Below are positions 32,111 through 43,116 of a stretch of 57,052 nt of DNA, in pieces. The stretch comes from Brenneria salicis ATCC 15712 = DSM 30166. GTDB lineage: Bacteria; Pseudomonadota; Gammaproteobacteria; Enterobacterales; Enterobacteriaceae. Location of the stretch: NCBI RefSeq assembly GCF_003315515.1, contig NZ_QNRY01000023.1, positions 1 to 57,052 of the forward strand, written 5' to 3'. The position numbers and the translations under genes are program-made. Below the pieces are notes generated by a model. It made no database searches. It worked only from the letters and a program-made list of their open reading frames with translations, and was not told where the DNA came from. The first letter of the stretch is position 1. Each line of letters begins with the position of its first letter.

Positions 32111-32124
32111 TTGATCCACATCAA
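32111..32124. promoter_or_regulatory. FNR-type box upstream of ompW
   Basis: TTGATCCACATCAA is a perfect match to the FNR consensus TTGAT-N4-ATCAA. It is centred about 155 bases upstream of the ompW start and about 130 bases before the YkgJ-like gene on the other strand. ompW is FNR-regulated in E. coli, so ompW is the likelier target. Confidence 0.7.
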
Positions 32125-32248
32125 AAACAGATATAAATACATAAAATGCGCATCAGGAAAATTAACCTCCCCTTAGTCCGAATTAGGCGGTAGATTTTCA
32201 TTCCTGCTAATGTTGATTCAATGCCAGCCAGGGCGGTGGTTAAATCAA

Positions 32249-32614
32249 ATGAGTGATAACACCTGTATGCGTTGCGGCGCTTGTTGCGCCTATTTCAGGG
32301 TGTCGTTTTACTGGGCCGAAGCCGATGACGGCGGCGGTTGCGTCCCCGCGCAACTCACCGAGCCACTTTCTCCTTTTCTTCGCTGCATGGCGGGAACCAA
32401 CAGTCGAAAACCTCGTTGTACCGCCCTGATGGGAAAAATTGGCGAATGCGTTAGTTGCTCTATTTATATTAATCGCCCTTCGCCGTGTCGTGAGTTCGTA
32501 CAATCTGGGGTGAACGGCCAGATCACTGACGCCTGTAACCGGGCGAGAGCGCATTACGGATTACCGCCACTGGCGAAAACAACGGCAGATCAAAGCGGGA
32601 AACGTAATAAATGA
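32249..32614 (+). CDS. YkgJ-family cysteine-cluster protein
   Basis: A small protein of about 121 residues from the UPF0153/YkgJ family, thought to bind zinc or an Fe-S cluster through conserved Cys. It shows [15 protein letters not shown], a second group [17 protein letters not shown], and [13 protein letters not shown], all E. coli YkgJ-like. It sits alone between ompW and yciC. The ATG at 32249 matches the family start but has no strong ribosome site, so an upstream start is possible. Function unknown. Confidence 0.85.
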   Translation: MSDNTCMRCGACCAYFRVSFYWAEADDGGGCVPAQLTEPLSPFLRCMAGTNSRKPRCTALMGKIGECVSCSIYINRPSPCREFVQSGVNGQITDACNRARAHYGLPPLAKTTADQSGKRNK

Positions 32615-32708
32615 CGACGTCGCAAAGCACACAGGGTGCCACACTGAGGCGTAACAGGTTACAATCAACGGTTAAGCCTGATTGATCATTTTACCTCAAG
32701 GAGTTTGC

Positions 32709-33458
32709 ATGCCTATCACGGCTAACACTTTGTACCGTGACACAATGAACTTTACCCGTAATCAGTTCCTCAGCATTTTACTGATGGCACTGCTGACGGC
32801 GCTCATTACTGTCATTCTGAATCATGCTATGTCGCCCAGTAGTGAAGATTTACAGATATTGCAAAACGCGGACAGCGATTTGTCTTCCGTTGAACTGGGG
32901 ATGATGGACTTGATCCAGCAAATGACGCCGGAACAGCAAACGATATTGTTGAAAATGTCGGCGGCTGGCACATTTTCAGCTTTGATTGGCAACGCCCTGC
33001 TTACTGGCGGTATTCTGATGTTGATTCAGATGGTTTCCGCGGGACATCGCACCAGTGCGTTGCGGGCGATTGGCGCCTCCGCTCTGGTATTGCCCCGCTT
33101 ATTTCTGTTGATCCTGCTATGCACGCTGCTAATCCAGTTGGGTATGCTGTTTTTAGTCATCCCCGGCGTGCTGCTGGCCATCGCGTTAAGTATGTCGCCG
33201 ATTATTGTCGTCACCGAGAAGCGTGGCGTCTTCTACGCCATAAAAACCAGCGCCCGGTTAGCCTATCGTAATTTTAAAATCACGGCGCCGGCGGTTATCC
33301 TTTGGTTATTGACTAAAATCGCCATTTTACTGCTGGTGACAAAACTGACTATGTTTTCTCCCACCATAATAGCGGTGATCCTGAACGGGCTGAGCAATCT
33401 GGTTTCCGCCATTATGCTGATTTATCTGTTCCGCCTTTATATGCTGCTGCGCACCTGA
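32709..33458 (+). CDS. yciC: YciC, UPF0259 inner-membrane protein
   Basis: A polytopic membrane protein of 249 residues. Hydrophobic segments start near residues 18, 85, 120, 140, 190 and 220. It matches E. coli YciC, including the [17 protein letters not shown] loop and the [17 protein letters not shown] end. CAAGGAG lies just upstream of ATG 32709, which decides the start over an in-frame codon at 32682. Its function is not known to me. It heads the yciC-yciB-yciA series. Confidence 0.92.
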   Translation: MPITANTLYRDTMNFTRNQFLSILLMALLTALITVILNHAMSPSSEDLQILQNADSDLSSVELGMMDLIQQMTPEQQTILLKMSAAGTFSALIGNALLTGGILMLIQMVSAGHRTSALRAIGASALVLPRLFLLILLCTLLIQLGMLFLVIPGVLLAIALSMSPIIVVTEKRGVFYAIKTSARLAYRNFKITAPAVILWLLTKIAILLLVTKLTMFSPTIIAVILNGLSNLVSAIMLIYLFRLYMLLRT

Positions 33459-33464
33459 TATCAC

Positions 33465-33493
33465 GGCGTGCTGTAACATTACGGCACGCCTTT
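33465..33493 (+). terminator. Possible terminator after yciC
   Basis: GGCGTGCTGT pairs with ACGGCACGCC (10 pairs including one G-T, 6-base loop), ending at 33490 and followed by TTT. The short T run makes it a weak candidate. Confidence 0.5.
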
Positions 33494-33650
33494 CCCCGTT
33501 CTCCCTGTGGCTGAAAGAATGGCCAATCGTAATTTTCTGCAAATTATTACAATATCTCGGGAACCGCGCACCACAATAAAGGATAATGACATCGTTATCA
33601 GATGATCGTTTGGTCATCATCAATACATTCTTGAGTGACGGATTGACATA

Positions 33651-34211
33651 ATGAAGCAACTTCTTGATTTTATTCCGCTGGTCGTTTTTTTTGTGGTTTA
33701 CAAACTGTACGACATCTACATTGCTTCAGGCGCGTTGATCGCCGCAACCGCGCTGGCGCTGGCGGTAACCTGGTTTGTGTACCGCAAGGTAGAAAAAATG
33801 ATGCTGATCACCTTTGTGATGGTCGCCATTTTTGGGACGCTGACCCTGGTATTCCATAACGATCAGTTCATTAAATGGAAGGTCACCATTATCTATGGTC
33901 TGTTTTCCATCGCTCTGTTGGTAAGCCAGTTCGTCATGAAAAAAACACTTATCCAGAGAATGCTGGGCAAAGAGTTAACCTTGCCGCAAGCCGTATGGGG
34001 CAAGCTTAACTTCTCCTGGGCCATGTTCTTTCTGGCATGCGGATTAGTAAACATTTATATTGCTTTCTGGATGCCGCAAAGTGTGTGGGTAAATTTTAAA
34101 GTCTTTGGTCTGACAGGGTTTACCTTGCTGTTCACGCTGCTGTGTGGCATTTATATTTACCGGCACTTGCCCGGCGAAAACGAAAAGTCAGAAGAAGAAA
34201 GCAAGCAATGA
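33651..34211 (+). CDS. yciB: YciB, inner-membrane septation/envelope protein
   Basis: A polytopic inner-membrane protein of 186 residues, known as YciB or IspA-type septation protein, linked to cell envelope synthesis and division in E. coli and Shigella. It has about five membrane segments, the conserved [12 protein letters not shown] and [13 protein letters not shown] loops, and a charged C-terminal tail. Its start matches E. coli ([14 protein letters not shown]). yciA follows after 68 bases. Confidence 0.95.
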   Translation: MKQLLDFIPLVVFFVVYKLYDIYIASGALIAATALALAVTWFVYRKVEKMMLITFVMVAIFGTLTLVFHNDQFIKWKVTIIYGLFSIALLVSQFVMKKTLIQRMLGKELTLPQAVWGKLNFSWAMFFLACGLVNIYIAFWMPQSVWVNFKVFGLTGFTLLFTLLCGIYIYRHLPGENEKSEEESKQ

Positions 34212-34279
34212 TACAGTTCGTCGTGACTGCTGACAACACGCATTAACTTGATATTTCGACCATATTTGATTGATACCAT

Positions 34280-34705
34280 ATGAGCAAACAAGACGTGTTA
34301 CCTCAGGGCGAACTGGTGCTTCGCACACTGGCGATGCCAGCAGACACCAATGCGAATGGGGATATTTTTGGCGGCTGGTTGATGTCGCAGATGGACATCG
34401 GTGGCGCTATTTTGGCTAAAGAAATTGCGGAAGGCCGTGTGGTGACCGTCCGGGTGGACGGCATGTCGTTTTTAAAGCCAGTAGCGGTTGGCGATGTGGT
34501 GTGTTGCTACGCGCGCTGCCGACATACCGGGCGCAGTTCCATTAACATCAATATTGAAGTCTGGGTGAAAAAAGTGTCATCGGAGCCCATTGGTCAGCGT
34601 TATCGGGCAACAGAAGCGCTATTCACCTATGTCGCCGTTGATGAAGAAGGACGTCCGCGCGAACTGCCCGTTGGCAAAAGCAACTTTAATCCAGGTGAAG
34701 CGTAA
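34280..34705 (+). CDS. yciA: Acyl-CoA thioesterase YciA
   Basis: A hot-dog-fold thioesterase of 141 residues that hydrolyses a broad range of acyl-CoAs. The catalytic Asp region is TNANGDIFGGWLMSQMD, and the VTVRVDGMSFLKPV strand is typical. It ends shortly before a perfect terminator palindrome and is convergent with tonB, as in E. coli. Confidence 0.95.
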   Translation: MSKQDVLPQGELVLRTLAMPADTNANGDIFGGWLMSQMDIGGAILAKEIAEGRVVTVRVDGMSFLKPVAVGDVVCCYARCRHTGRSSININIEVWVKKVSSEPIGQRYRATEALFTYVAVDEEGRPRELPVGKSNFNPGEA

Positions 34706-34751
34706 ATCGGCTGAAGCTGTAGATACATTTTCTCTGCGAATAATAGACGCC

Positions 34752-34777
34752 AAAAGAGCCGCAATTGCGGCTCTTTT
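34752..34777. terminator. Bidirectional terminator between yciA and tonB
   Basis: A perfect 26-base palindrome, AAAAGAGCCGCAA paired with TTGCGGCTCTTTT. A and T tails on each side serve both convergent genes; a shared tonB terminator at this place is known in E. coli. Confidence 0.9.
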
Positions 34778-34802
34778 CCCAACCATCATCACCAGCGCGC
34801 CG

Positions 34803-35567
34803 TTACTCCATAGCCGCCCCGCCGTCAATTTTAAAGACAATCGTGACCACCAGATCTTTACCGGGCTTGTTGGCTTCATAGCGCCATTTGCGCATCGCTT
34901 GCCGGATATCACGCTCGAACATATTGCGCGGCTCAGCGGAAAGTACGCGAACGTTATCAACCCGGCCAGAACTGTCGACGTCGAATTGCATTTTAACCCG
35001 GCCTTCTACCCGCAATGCAAAAGCACGCGCCGGATATTGCGGCTGAGTACGATTCAGCGGACGTGGCCCGCTCGACTGCGTATTCGCTGAAGGCGCCTGC
35101 TGAACTGGCGCATTGTTGACACTACGGGTTGGCGTTTCACTGGTGAACGGAGACGGCGGTTGTTTGTTGACGGTGGGCTCGCGTTTAACCGGTTTCGGTT
35201 CCTCAACCTTTTTCACTGGCTTGGGCTTGGGCTTTGGTTTCGGCTGAGGTTTGGGCTCCGGCAAAGGTACAGGAACCGGCTCAGGGATCGGTTCGGGTAT
35301 TGGTTCCGGTTCCGGTAAAGGTTCTGGTGTCTGTTCGGGCTGTTTTATCGGTTCAGGTTCGGTAGGCGCGGATTTTGCCGCAGGCGCCGCCTCAAACGCC
35401 GCAGGATTCACCATCACCACACTGATCGGTTTCGCTTGCTGAGGCAGTTCAATCGCATTATTAAATGATGCGTACAGCAAGCCGGCAATCAGCGAACCGT
35501 GGATACCCACTGAAAGTATAAATGGCCATGAATAACGGCGGGTAATAAGAAACGTTGTATGCGGCAT
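34803..35567 (-). CDS. tonB: TonB, energy transducer for outer-membrane receptors
   Basis: Couples the ExbBD proton-motive complex to siderophore and cobalamin receptors. It has 254 residues. The N-terminal anchor at about 12-33 has the conserved Ser and His ([11 protein letters not shown]). A long Pro-Glu then Pro-Lys spacer spans about 65-125, and the globular C-terminal domain contains [14 protein letters not shown] and ends in KIDGG. The Pro-rich spacer has imperfect EPIPEP and KPKPKP repeats, whose copy number could vary by slippage. A Fur-like box overlaps the promoter. Confidence 0.95.
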   Translation of the reverse strand: MPHTTFLITRRYSWPFILSVGIHGSLIAGLLYASFNNAIELPQQAKPISVVMVNPAAFEAAPAAKSAPTEPEPIKQPEQTPEPLPEPEPIPEPIPEPVPVPLPEPKPQPKPKPKPKPVKKVEEPKPVKREPTVNKQPPSPFTSETPTRSVNNAPVQQAPSANTQSSGPRPLNRTQPQYPARAFALRVEGRVKMQFDVDSSGRVDNVRVLSAEPRNMFERDIRQAMRKWRYEANKPGKDLVVTIVFKIDGGAAME

Positions 35568-35605
35568 AGTATGTCTTTATCCTCTTATGCCGACCAAGTT
35601 TAAAT

Positions 35606-35624
35606 GCAAATAGCAATCATATTC
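35606..35624 (-). promoter_or_regulatory. tonB promoter region with Fur-like box
   Basis: GCAAATAGCAATCATATTC matches about 12 of 19 positions of the Fur consensus. It lies about 40 bases upstream of the tonB start, over a region resembling the E. coli tonB promoter. Iron repression of tonB is therefore likely. Confidence 0.55.
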
Positions 35625-35771
35625 AATAACAACCCGAGTAATTGTTAAAAAAACCAATTCCAGTTGAACGAGCACGGTTGCACATTCTGAATAACAGGTT
35701 GCTTGTCCTGACGATTGCATCACGTATGATGGTTTATCCCGTTGTTTCATGTCTCTATTTGTGAGGTTTTT

Positions 35772-36068
35772 ATGCTGTATGTTATTTATGCCGAGGATAA
35801 TGTCGATTCGCTGGAAAACCGGCTGGCGGTAAGGCCAGACCACCTCGCCCGCCTGAATCAATTACGTGATCAGGGCCGGTTGCTCACCGCAGGGCCGACA
35901 CCAGCCGTGGACAGTGAAAATCCAGGCAATGCCGGTTTTACGGGTTCAGTCGTCATCGCCGAGTTTGCGTCTCAGGATGAGGCAAACGCATGGGCGCAGG
36001 CAGACCCTTACATGATGGCCGGTGTTTATCGTCAGGTAACGGTCAAACCTTTCAAGAAAGTTTTTTAG
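35772..36068 (+). CDS. yciI: YciI family protein
   Basis: A 98-residue protein with the ferredoxin-like YCII fold. It carries the conserved His and Asp pair ([11 protein letters not shown] and [11 protein letters not shown]) proposed as an active site in the family. Its physiological substrate is unknown. The ATG at 35772 gives the MLYVIYAED start of E. coli YciI and has GAGG upstream. It is divergent from tonB, as in E. coli. Confidence 0.94.
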   Translation: MLYVIYAEDNVDSLENRLAVRPDHLARLNQLRDQGRLLTAGPTPAVDSENPGNAGFTGSVVIAEFASQDEANAWAQADPYMMAGVYRQVTVKPFKKVF

Positions 36069-36209
36069 TCTCCCGCCATTATCATGGTCATCTTGCTCGT
36101 GGTGACCATCACGCCGGACGCCCAAGTCTGTCCCTCGTGGAAAAGCTGAAATATTTTAGTCATTTAACCATGCTAGCTTGATGACTCTTCATGAGTAGAG
36201 AGTCACGAC

Positions 36210-37871
36210 ATGTTAACGTCCATTTTTTCTCGCCTTGGCATTTTAACGAAAAACCGCCACTGTCGGTTGGGCATCCTTTCTGGGTTACTACTGATTATCG
36301 GATTGTTTTCTTTATTACAGTTGATTTCGGTCGGCATCATTTCTCAAACCATGACGCAGGTAAAATTAGTGATTTCCGCCAATGATAATCTGATCCAACA
36401 GCAGGCGCTGATGGACAAAACCAGAATGGCCGTCATGAACGCCAGCGACAAGTTGAACCGCGCAGGCATTTACCTGCTGGTCGATAAGGAAACGGGATCG
36501 GAAGGCAGTTGGCACAGCCTGATGGATGAGGCCGAAGCCTCACTGGAACAAGCCAGAATCCATTATCAGTTACTGGAAAAATCCACCACCGATCTAAGCG
36601 ATGAACAGCCGCTGAATAATCTGAAACAGAGTTATCGCCAGTTATACAACGGGCTGGTTGAACTGGCGCAAGGCATCAAAGCCACCAACGGAATTGATAT
36701 TTTCTTCGCCATCCCCATTCAGGCGTATCAAAACGACTTTACTCAGAAATATGCGCGCTATCTGCAAAGCAACAGTGCGCTACAGAAACAACACGGACAA
36801 CAATTTCTCGCCTCTCTCGACCGCACCCAACTGATATTCATGATTGTGCTGGGCGTATTACTGGCGCTATCCCTTGCCGTCGGGTTAGGCGTTAACCGGA
36901 TAATTATCCGTCCGCTGACACGGATTATTCAGCATCTGCAACGTATCGCCGCGGGCGACCTGTCACGGTCGCTCCATCTGAAACACTCGACCATGCGGGA
37001 AATCAACCTGTTGCACGGCAACGTGATCCAGATGCAGAACGGACTGGTGGATCTGGTGAATCGCGTCCGTCAAAGTGTGGACAATATGATCACCCAGGTT
37101 GATAAAGTCGCTCAGGATAACCAGATGCTTTCCGAACAAGCCAGCAGGCAGTCTCATGAGTTAAAGGCGACCACCGAACATATTTTGCAATTGGGCCAAC
37201 ATCTCGAAAAAAACGCCGGACATACGCGGCAGGCCAGTCTGCACGCCACCGATGCCACCAATATTGCGATGCAAGGCGAAATGATGATGGATGAAGTCAA
37301 AGCAGCCATGTCGGACATCACCGGCAGAACACGGGAAATGACAGAGGCCATCGGCATGATTGAAAACGTGGCGTTTCAAACGCACATTTTATCCTTGAAT
37401 GCGGCGATAGAAGCCGCCCACGCGGGGGAAATGGGGCGCGGGTTTTCCGTCGTCGCCCGCGAAGTAGGTACGCTGGCGTCACAAAGCAGTCATTCGGCGC
37501 AAAATATCAACGCGTTAATCCGGGATTCAGATCACAGCGTTGAAACCGGCACCCTGCTGGTGCAAAAACTGAATGACAGCTTGCAGGAAATCATCCATGC
37601 GGCAAAAGGCACCAGCACATTTTTAAGCGAAATATCTGAAATATCCTATCAGCAAAATGAGAGCATTCAGGAAGTGACCATTCGCATCAGCACGCTGAAT
37701 GACAGCGTTCGACAGAATGCGGATCAGGTTGAAACCTCGGCGTTAACATTCTCCTCCCTGTTGCAACAAACCGAGCAACTCAATGCGACCGTTTCCCTGT
37801 TTCAGTTGCCTGCCGATGAAGAGACGCTCCCCCGTATGACCGGTAACACACTTATACCCGCGTTATCCTGA
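36210..37871 (+). CDS. Methyl-accepting chemotaxis protein
   Basis: A transmembrane chemoreceptor of 553 residues. TM1 is at about 24-50, followed by a mostly helical periplasmic domain of four-helix-bundle (Tar-like) type, TM2 at about 209-230, HAMP to about 285 and a long cytoplasmic helical hairpin. The signalling tip is [20 protein letters not shown], near residue 387, with His where E. coli receptors have Asn (QTN). There is no CheR-binding NWETF pentapeptide at the end (it ends LIPALS), so it probably relies on other receptors for adaptation. The ligand is unknown. The gene stands alone where E. coli has kch. Confidence 0.92.
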   Translation: MLTSIFSRLGILTKNRHCRLGILSGLLLIIGLFSLLQLISVGIISQTMTQVKLVISANDNLIQQQALMDKTRMAVMNASDKLNRAGIYLLVDKETGSEGSWHSLMDEAEASLEQARIHYQLLEKSTTDLSDEQPLNNLKQSYRQLYNGLVELAQGIKATNGIDIFFAIPIQAYQNDFTQKYARYLQSNSALQKQHGQQFLASLDRTQLIFMIVLGVLLALSLAVGLGVNRIIIRPLTRIIQHLQRIAAGDLSRSLHLKHSTMREINLLHGNVIQMQNGLVDLVNRVRQSVDNMITQVDKVAQDNQMLSEQASRQSHELKATTEHILQLGQHLEKNAGHTRQASLHATDATNIAMQGEMMMDEVKAAMSDITGRTREMTEAIGMIENVAFQTHILSLNAAIEAAHAGEMGRGFSVVAREVGTLASQSSHSAQNINALIRDSDHSVETGTLLVQKLNDSLQEIIHAAKGTSTFLSEISEISYQQNESIQEVTIRISTLNDSVRQNADQVETSALTFSSLLQQTEQLNATVSLFQLPADEETLPRMTGNTLIPALS

Positions 37872-37883
37872 TATCCGGGCGCG

Positions 37884-38060
37884 TTACCATTTATGCGTCA
37901 CCGCAAATAACAACGCGCGCCATTGGTGCTTTTGTTGCAAATAGCGCGCATAGTGAATATGGCGGTAAGTTCGGGACTGCGCCTCCAGCCAGCGGCTTCT
38001 TCGACGCTGAACCTGACGTAACATGCGCCAACGGCTTACTTCATTGCGACTGCGTTTCAT
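37884..38060 (-). CDS. yciY: YciY, small basic protein
   Basis: A 58-residue, very basic protein matching E. coli YciY at its start (MKRSRNEVSRWRML and SRWLEAQSR). Its function is unknown. The frame runs three codons further up, but this ATG matches the family. It ends 13 bases from the chemoreceptor stop (convergent) and is divergent from clsA, as in E. coli. Confidence 0.8.
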   Translation of the reverse strand: MKRSRNEVSRWRMLRQVQRRRSRWLEAQSRTYRHIHYARYLQQKHQWRALLFAVTHKW

Positions 38061-38255
38061 GCGTGTCACTATTCTCTCGGCAATGGGTGCCGAACATTAT
38101 AGAAGCTTCCGATGGCGATCCAAGCCATGTTTAAATTTGTCTGAACTGAAAACCGCCAACCACCCTATGCTATTCAGACCAAAGGCGTTTCCCCTTTCAT
38201 AAAACTATGCGTACACTTTACCGATATTTTACCACAGAGAATCTGTCTCGCCTCT

Positions 38256-39716
38256 ATGACAACATTTTATACCGTAATAAGTTGGTTGCTTGTTTTCAGT
38301 TACTGGTTGCTGATCGCGGGGGTCACGCTGCGTATTCTGATGAAACGTCGGGCGGTGCCGTCGGCTATGGCCTGGTTGCTGGTCATTTATATCCTGCCAC
38401 TTGTCGGTATTGTAGCTTATCTCTCATTTGGCGAATTGCATTTAGGTAAACGCCGGGCCGAACGCGCCAGTAAAATGTGGCCTTCCACGGCCAAATGGTT
38501 GCGCGAGTTAAAAGAATACCGGCGGATTTTTGCCACCGAAAACAGCCAGGTCGCCAGCGCGTTATTCCAACTTTGCGAGCGACGTCAAGGGATTGGTGGC
38601 GTCAAAGGCAACCAATTGCAATTGCTCACCACTTTCGAAGACACCATCAAGGCGCTATTGCGTGATATCAATCTGGCTCGTAATAACATCGAGATGGTGT
38701 TTTATATCTGGCAACCCGGCGGATTGGTGGAGCCGATCACCAGCGCGTTGATTGCCGCCTCGCGCCGCGGCGTACATTGCCGTATTTTGCTCGATTCGGC
38801 AGGCAGCGTTCGTTTCTTCCGCTATCAACATCCCGAACTGATGCGCACCGCGGGGCTCGAGGTGATCGAGGCATTAAAGGTCAACCTGTTCCGCGCCTTT
38901 CTGCGACGTATGGATTTACGCCAACATCGTAAAATTGTCCTGATCGATAATCGCATCGCCTATACCGGCAGCATGAATATGGTCGATCCGCGCTACTTTA
39001 AGCGGGATGCCGGCGTCGGACAATGGATTGATTTGATGGCGCGGATTGAAGGCCCGGTGGCGACCACGCTGGGGATCATCTACTGCTGCGACTGGGAAAT
39101 GGAGACCGGCAAACGCCTTTTGCCGCCACCGCCGGATGTCAACGTGATGCCCTTTGAACAGGAAAGCGGCCACACCATTCAGGTGATAGCGTCCGGGCCG
39201 GGGTATCCAGAAGAAATGATCCACCAGGCGCTGTTGACCGCAGTCTATGCCGCCCGTACGCAGTTGATCATGACGACGCCCTATTTTGTCCCCAGCGACG
39301 ATCTGCTGCATGCCATCTGCACCGCCGCCCAACGCGGCGTGGATGTCAGTATCATTGTGCCGTACAAAAATGACTCGATGTTGGTGGGCTGGGCTTGTCG
39401 CGCCTTCTTTACCCAACTGCTGGATGCCGGCGTGAAGATTTATCAGTTCAAAGACGGGCTGCTGCACACCAAAAGCGTTCTGGTCGACGGACAGTTGAGT
39501 CTGGTCGGCACCGTCAATCTCGATATGCGCAGCCTGTGGCTAAACTTTGAAATTACGCTGGTGATTGACGATGCCGGCTTTGGCAGCGATTTATCTTGTG
39601 TGCAGGAGGACTATATCGCCCGTTCCGCCTTGCTGGAACCGTCTCAATGGCAAAACCGACCATACTGGCAGCGAATTGTTGAGCGGCTGTTTTACTTTTT
39701 TAGCCCCCTGCTATAA
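38256..39716 (+). CDS. clsA: Cardiolipin synthase A
   Basis: Condenses two phosphatidylglycerols to cardiolipin in the inner membrane. It has 486 residues. Two N-terminal membrane segments span about 6-60, then come two phospholipase-D HKD motifs: [18 protein letters not shown] from about 224 and [18 protein letters not shown] from about 404. The length and order of parts match E. coli ClsA. yciU follows after 56 bases. Confidence 0.96.
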   Translation: MTTFYTVISWLLVFSYWLLIAGVTLRILMKRRAVPSAMAWLLVIYILPLVGIVAYLSFGELHLGKRRAERASKMWPSTAKWLRELKEYRRIFATENSQVASALFQLCERRQGIGGVKGNQLQLLTTFEDTIKALLRDINLARNNIEMVFYIWQPGGLVEPITSALIAASRRGVHCRILLDSAGSVRFFRYQHPELMRTAGLEVIEALKVNLFRAFLRRMDLRQHRKIVLIDNRIAYTGSMNMVDPRYFKRDAGVGQWIDLMARIEGPVATTLGIIYCCDWEMETGKRLLPPPPDVNVMPFEQESGHTIQVIASGPGYPEEMIHQALLTAVYAARTQLIMTTPYFVPSDDLLHAICTAAQRGVDVSIIVPYKNDSMLVGWACRAFFTQLLDAGVKIYQFKDGLLHTKSVLVDGQLSLVGTVNLDMRSLWLNFEITLVIDDAGFGSDLSCVQEDYIARSALLEPSQWQNRPYWQRIVERLFYFFSPLL

Positions 39717-39772
39717 ATACCGCTTTCAGCATGTTTTAATAACGCCCTTCATGCATTAACAGGAATAGCGCT

Positions 39773-40096
39773 ATGGATTTGAATAACCGCCTCAACGAAG
39801 ATGAAGCGCTGGAACAGGCTTACGACATCTTTCTGGAACTGGCCGCCGATAATCTCGATCCGGCAGATATTCTGCTGTTCAATCTGCAATTCGAGGAGCG
39901 CGGCGGCGCCGAGCTATTCGATCCGGCGCAAGACTGGGCCGAGCATGTTGATTTCGATCTGAATCCTGACTTTTTTGCCGAAGTGGTGATTGGACTCGCG
40001 GCACAGGATGGCGGAGAAATCACGGACATTTTCGCCCGCGTATTGATTTGCCGGGAAAAAGACCACAAGCTTTGCCACATTCTGTGGAAAGAATAA
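39773..40096 (+). CDS. yciU: YciU, double-stranded DNA mimic protein
   Basis: A very acidic protein of 107 residues from the HI1450/YciU family, whose charge pattern is thought to mimic DNA and bind HU-type proteins. Asp and Glu run throughout ([21 protein letters not shown]). The 5' GGAATAGC is a weak ribosome site. It is convergent with the opp operon. Confidence 0.93.
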   Translation: MDLNNRLNEDEALEQAYDIFLELAADNLDPADILLFNLQFEERGGAELFDPAQDWAEHVDFDLNPDFFAEVVIGLAAQDGGEITDIFARVLICREKDHKLCHILWKE

Positions 40097-40125
40097 GTTC
40101 CTGTGGAAAAAACCAGTTATCCCGC

Positions 40126-40159
40126 CTGTCAGACGTCCCCGCCACGGGACGTCTGACAG
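40126..40159 (-). terminator. Strong hairpin after oppF, probable opp terminator
   Basis: CTGTCAGACGTCCC (40126-40139) pairs perfectly with GGGACGTCTGACAG (40146-40159), 14 bases with a 6-base loop, five bases past the oppF stop. On the minus strand a run of six T follows about a dozen bases later. Confidence 0.7.
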
Positions 40160-40163
40160 CGAT

Positions 40164-41192
40164 TCAACGCTTCGCTTCTACCGGCAGCAATGCCTGCGGG
40201 TCCACTTTCAAACAGGATACCGCATGATGAAAACTCCCCTCCATAACCGGTCTGGTTTTGCTGCATTCCGGCCCGACTATCGGACAGCGGGTGCGGAATA
40301 CGCATCCCGATGGCGGATTGAACGGAGAAGGCAGTTCCCCTGTCAGCAACTGGATCGGCTTGTTTCTTTCTTTATCAGGATCCGGGATCGGCACCGCGGA
40401 CATCAGCGCTCGCGTGTAGGGGTGCAAAGGATGACGATAAATCTGCTCATAGGTTCCCAACTCCACCGCATGTCCCAGATACATCACCAATACCCGATCG
40501 GAAATATGCTTCACCACCGATAAATCATGGGCGATAAAAATCAGCGACAGCCGCATTTCACGCTGTAACTGTCTCAGCAGATTCACTACCTGCGCCTGAA
40601 TGGAAACATCAAGCGCGGAAACCGGCTCATCACAGATGATCAGTTTCGGCTCCAGGATCAGCGCCCGCGCGATGCCGATACGCTGACACTGCCCGCCCGA
40701 AAACTCATGCGGATAGCGGTTGATCAGATTCGGCAGTAACCCGACTTTCAGCATCATGCTTTTTACGCGGTCTTTCACCTCCTGACGCGTGAGTTCAGGG
40801 TGATACGTTTTCAACGGTTCGGCGATGATTTCTCCGATGGTCATCCGTGGATTCAGCGAGGCCAGCGGATCCTGAAAAATCATCTGAATATCGCTACGCG
40901 CTTTACGCCATTCGCCATCATTCATCCCCAGCAAATCTTTACCCAACCAGGTCACTTTCCCGCTGGTCGCCTTGACCAGGCCGATAATGGCTCTGGCCAG
41001 GGTGGACTTGCCGCAACCGGACTCCCCCACCACGCCCAGCGTTTCGCCTTCATATAACCGAAATGTGGCTCCATCCAACGCTTTCAATGTTTTCGCGGGT
41101 TGCCAGAACCATTGCTTGTCATCTCTGACATCAAAATGTACTTTCAGATCGGCGACGTCCAGCAATACCGTTTTTTCCGTTGTACGATTCAT
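40164..41192 (-). CDS. oppF: Oligopeptide ABC transporter ATPase OppF
   Basis: One of the two ATPases of the oligopeptide importer. It has 342 residues. Walker A is [12 protein letters not shown], the signature [15 protein letters not shown], and Walker [13 protein letters not shown]. The C-terminal region has the Cys-rich oligopeptide-ABC tail ([14 protein letters not shown], and a later Cys), which binds an Fe-S cluster in related proteins. Its start overlaps the oppD stop by four bases. Confidence 0.96.
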   Translation of the reverse strand: MNRTTEKTVLLDVADLKVHFDVRDDKQWFWQPAKTLKALDGATFRLYEGETLGVVGESGCGKSTLARAIIGLVKATSGKVTWLGKDLLGMNDGEWRKARSDIQMIFQDPLASLNPRMTIGEIIAEPLKTYHPELTRQEVKDRVKSMMLKVGLLPNLINRYPHEFSGGQCQRIGIARALILEPKLIICDEPVSALDVSIQAQVVNLLRQLQREMRLSLIFIAHDLSVVKHISDRVLVMYLGHAVELGTYEQIYRHPLHPYTRALMSAVPIPDPDKERNKPIQLLTGELPSPFNPPSGCVFRTRCPIVGPECSKTRPVMEGSFHHAVSCLKVDPQALLPVEAKR

Positions 41193-42184
41193 AACACCTC
41201 ATCAACCGCTCTGAAGCAGGCTCGCATACGTCCGTCATTGAAAGACGCTAACGCTGGCGTGTCATGGCAAACATCCATCGCATAAGGACAACGTGGCTGG
41301 AACGGGCAACCTTTGGGTAAGCGCAGTAAATTGGGTGGATTGCCGGGGATGGTCGCCAGCGTTTCATCTTCCGTATCCAGACGGGGAACCGCGTTCAACA
41401 ACCCGACGGAATAAGGATGGCTGGGCTGATAAAACACGTCACGCGCCGAGCCATATTCCATCGTCCGCCCCGCGTACATCACCAGCACCTTATCGCAGAT
41501 GCCCGCTACCACGCCCAGATCGTGGGTAATCAAGATAATGGCGGTATTGAATTCGCGTTTCAATTCATTGAGCAGCGTCATGATTTGCGCCTGAACCGTC
41601 ACATCCAGCGCCGTCGTCGGTTCATCGGCGATCAGCAGTTTAGGCCCGCATAGCAACGCCATCGCGATCATGACGCGCTGACGCATCCCGCCGGAGAACT
41701 CATGGGGGTACATTTTCATGCGTTTACGCGCTTCCGGCATTTTTACCGCATCCAGCATTCTGACCGACTCTTCAAAAGCGTCCCGCTTGCTGATCCGTTT
41801 GTGCAACATCAGCACCTCTATCAGTTGCTCACCCACCCGCATATAGGGGTTTAGCGATGTCATCGGATCCTGAAAGATCATGGCGATTTCTTCCGCACGC
41901 AACTTGTTCAACTGCTGTTCCGGCAGATTCAATATTTCCTGGCCGCGAAAACGGGCTGAACCGGTAATGCGTCCGTTCTGGGCCAACAAGCCCATCAACG
42001 CGAACACGGTTTGCGACTTGCCCGATCCCGATTCGCCAACAATGCCCAGCGTTTCCCCGGCATTCAAGCTGAACGTCAGGTCGTTTACCGCCGTGACTTC
42101 GCCATCCTGCGTATGAAACATCACGCGTAAATCCTGAACACTGAGCAGCGCCTCACTACCACCGGCTGAATTCATCCTCTTCAT
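41189..42184 (-). CDS. oppD: Oligopeptide ABC transporter ATPase OppD
   Basis: The second ATPase of the importer. It has 331 residues. Walker A is [13 protein letters not shown], the signature [15 protein letters not shown], and Walker [13 protein letters not shown]. The C-terminal Cys motif [14 protein letters not shown] is present. It begins 11 bases after the oppC stop. Confidence 0.96.
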   Translation of the reverse strand: MKRMNSAGGSEALLSVQDLRVMFHTQDGEVTAVNDLTFSLNAGETLGIVGESGSGKSQTVFALMGLLAQNGRITGSARFRGQEILNLPEQQLNKLRAEEIAMIFQDPMTSLNPYMRVGEQLIEVLMLHKRISKRDAFEESVRMLDAVKMPEARKRMKMYPHEFSGGMRQRVMIAMALLCGPKLLIADEPTTALDVTVQAQIMTLLNELKREFNTAIILITHDLGVVAGICDKVLVMYAGRTMEYGSARDVFYQPSHPYSVGLLNAVPRLDTEDETLATIPGNPPNLLRLPKGCPFQPRCPYAMDVCHDTPALASFNDGRMRACFRAVDEVL

Positions 42185-42195
42185 GCAACCACTCC

Positions 42196-43104
42196 TCAGC
42201 GATCTTTCGGATCGAGGGCATCACGCAGACCATCGCCGATAAAATTGAAACAAAACAGCGTTACCACCAGAAAGGCGGCGGGATAAAACAGCAGCCAGGA
42301 AGAGACTTCCATCGAGTTGGCGCCATCATTCAATAACGCGCCCCAACTGCTTAACGGTTCCTGCGTGCCTAATCCCAGAAAACTCAGGAAGGATTCGAAC
42401 AGGATCATGCTCGGCACCAGTAGTGAGGCATACACCACCACCACACCCAGTACGTTCGGCACAATATGGCGCAATACGATGCCGCGCGTTGACACGCCGG
42501 ACACCATCGCCGCCTCAATGAACTCTTTACGTTTCAGGCTCAGCGTCTGACCGCGCACGATCCGCGCCATATCCAGCCAGGAAACCATGCCTATCGCCAC
42601 GAAGATCAACAGCATGTTCTGTCCGAAAAAGGTCACCAGCAGAATAACGAAAAACATGAACGGGAAGGAGTTGAGGATCTCCAACAGACGCATCATGACG
42701 GAATCGACTGTACCGCCCAGATAACCGGACAACGCGCCATACAATGTGCCGACCACCACCGCCACCAATGCCGCCGCAACCCCCACCATCAACGACACGC
42801 GCCCGCCGATCGCCACACGCACCAGCAGATCGCGACCGGAAGAGTCAGTGCCGAAATAGTGACCGGACGTCATGTCCGGGGCGGAAGACATCATCCCCCA
42901 ATCGGTATCCGCATAATTAAACGGCGAAACCAGCGGCGCGATAATCACAAACAGCGTGATCATCCCCAGCACCAGCAAACTGGCCAGCGCTGCCCGATTA
43001 TTGATAAAACGTGACCGGGCATCCTGCCATAAACTGCGCCCTTCAATCTCCATCTGCTCACTGAAACTTTCCAGGGCTTCAATATCTTTTCGATTCCAAA
43101 ACAT
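42196..43104 (-). CDS. oppC: Oligopeptide ABC transporter permease OppC
   Basis: An inner-membrane permease of 302 residues with an N-terminal OppC-type extension, about six membrane segments and the EAA-type loop [24 protein letters not shown] contacting the ATPases. It ends DALDPKDR as in E. coli. It lies 12 bases after oppB. Confidence 0.96.
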   Translation of the reverse strand: MFWNRKDIEALESFSEQMEIEGRSLWQDARSRFINNRAALASLLVLGMITLFVIIAPLVSPFNYADTDWGMMSSAPDMTSGHYFGTDSSGRDLLVRVAIGGRVSLMVGVAAALVAVVVGTLYGALSGYLGGTVDSVMMRLLEILNSFPFMFFVILLVTFFGQNMLLIFVAIGMVSWLDMARIVRGQTLSLKRKEFIEAAMVSGVSTRGIVLRHIVPNVLGVVVVYASLLVPSMILFESFLSFLGLGTQEPLSSWGALLNDGANSMEVSSWLLFYPAAFLVVTLFCFNFIGDGLRDALDPKDR

Positions 43105-43116
43105 AACGTCCCCGAT

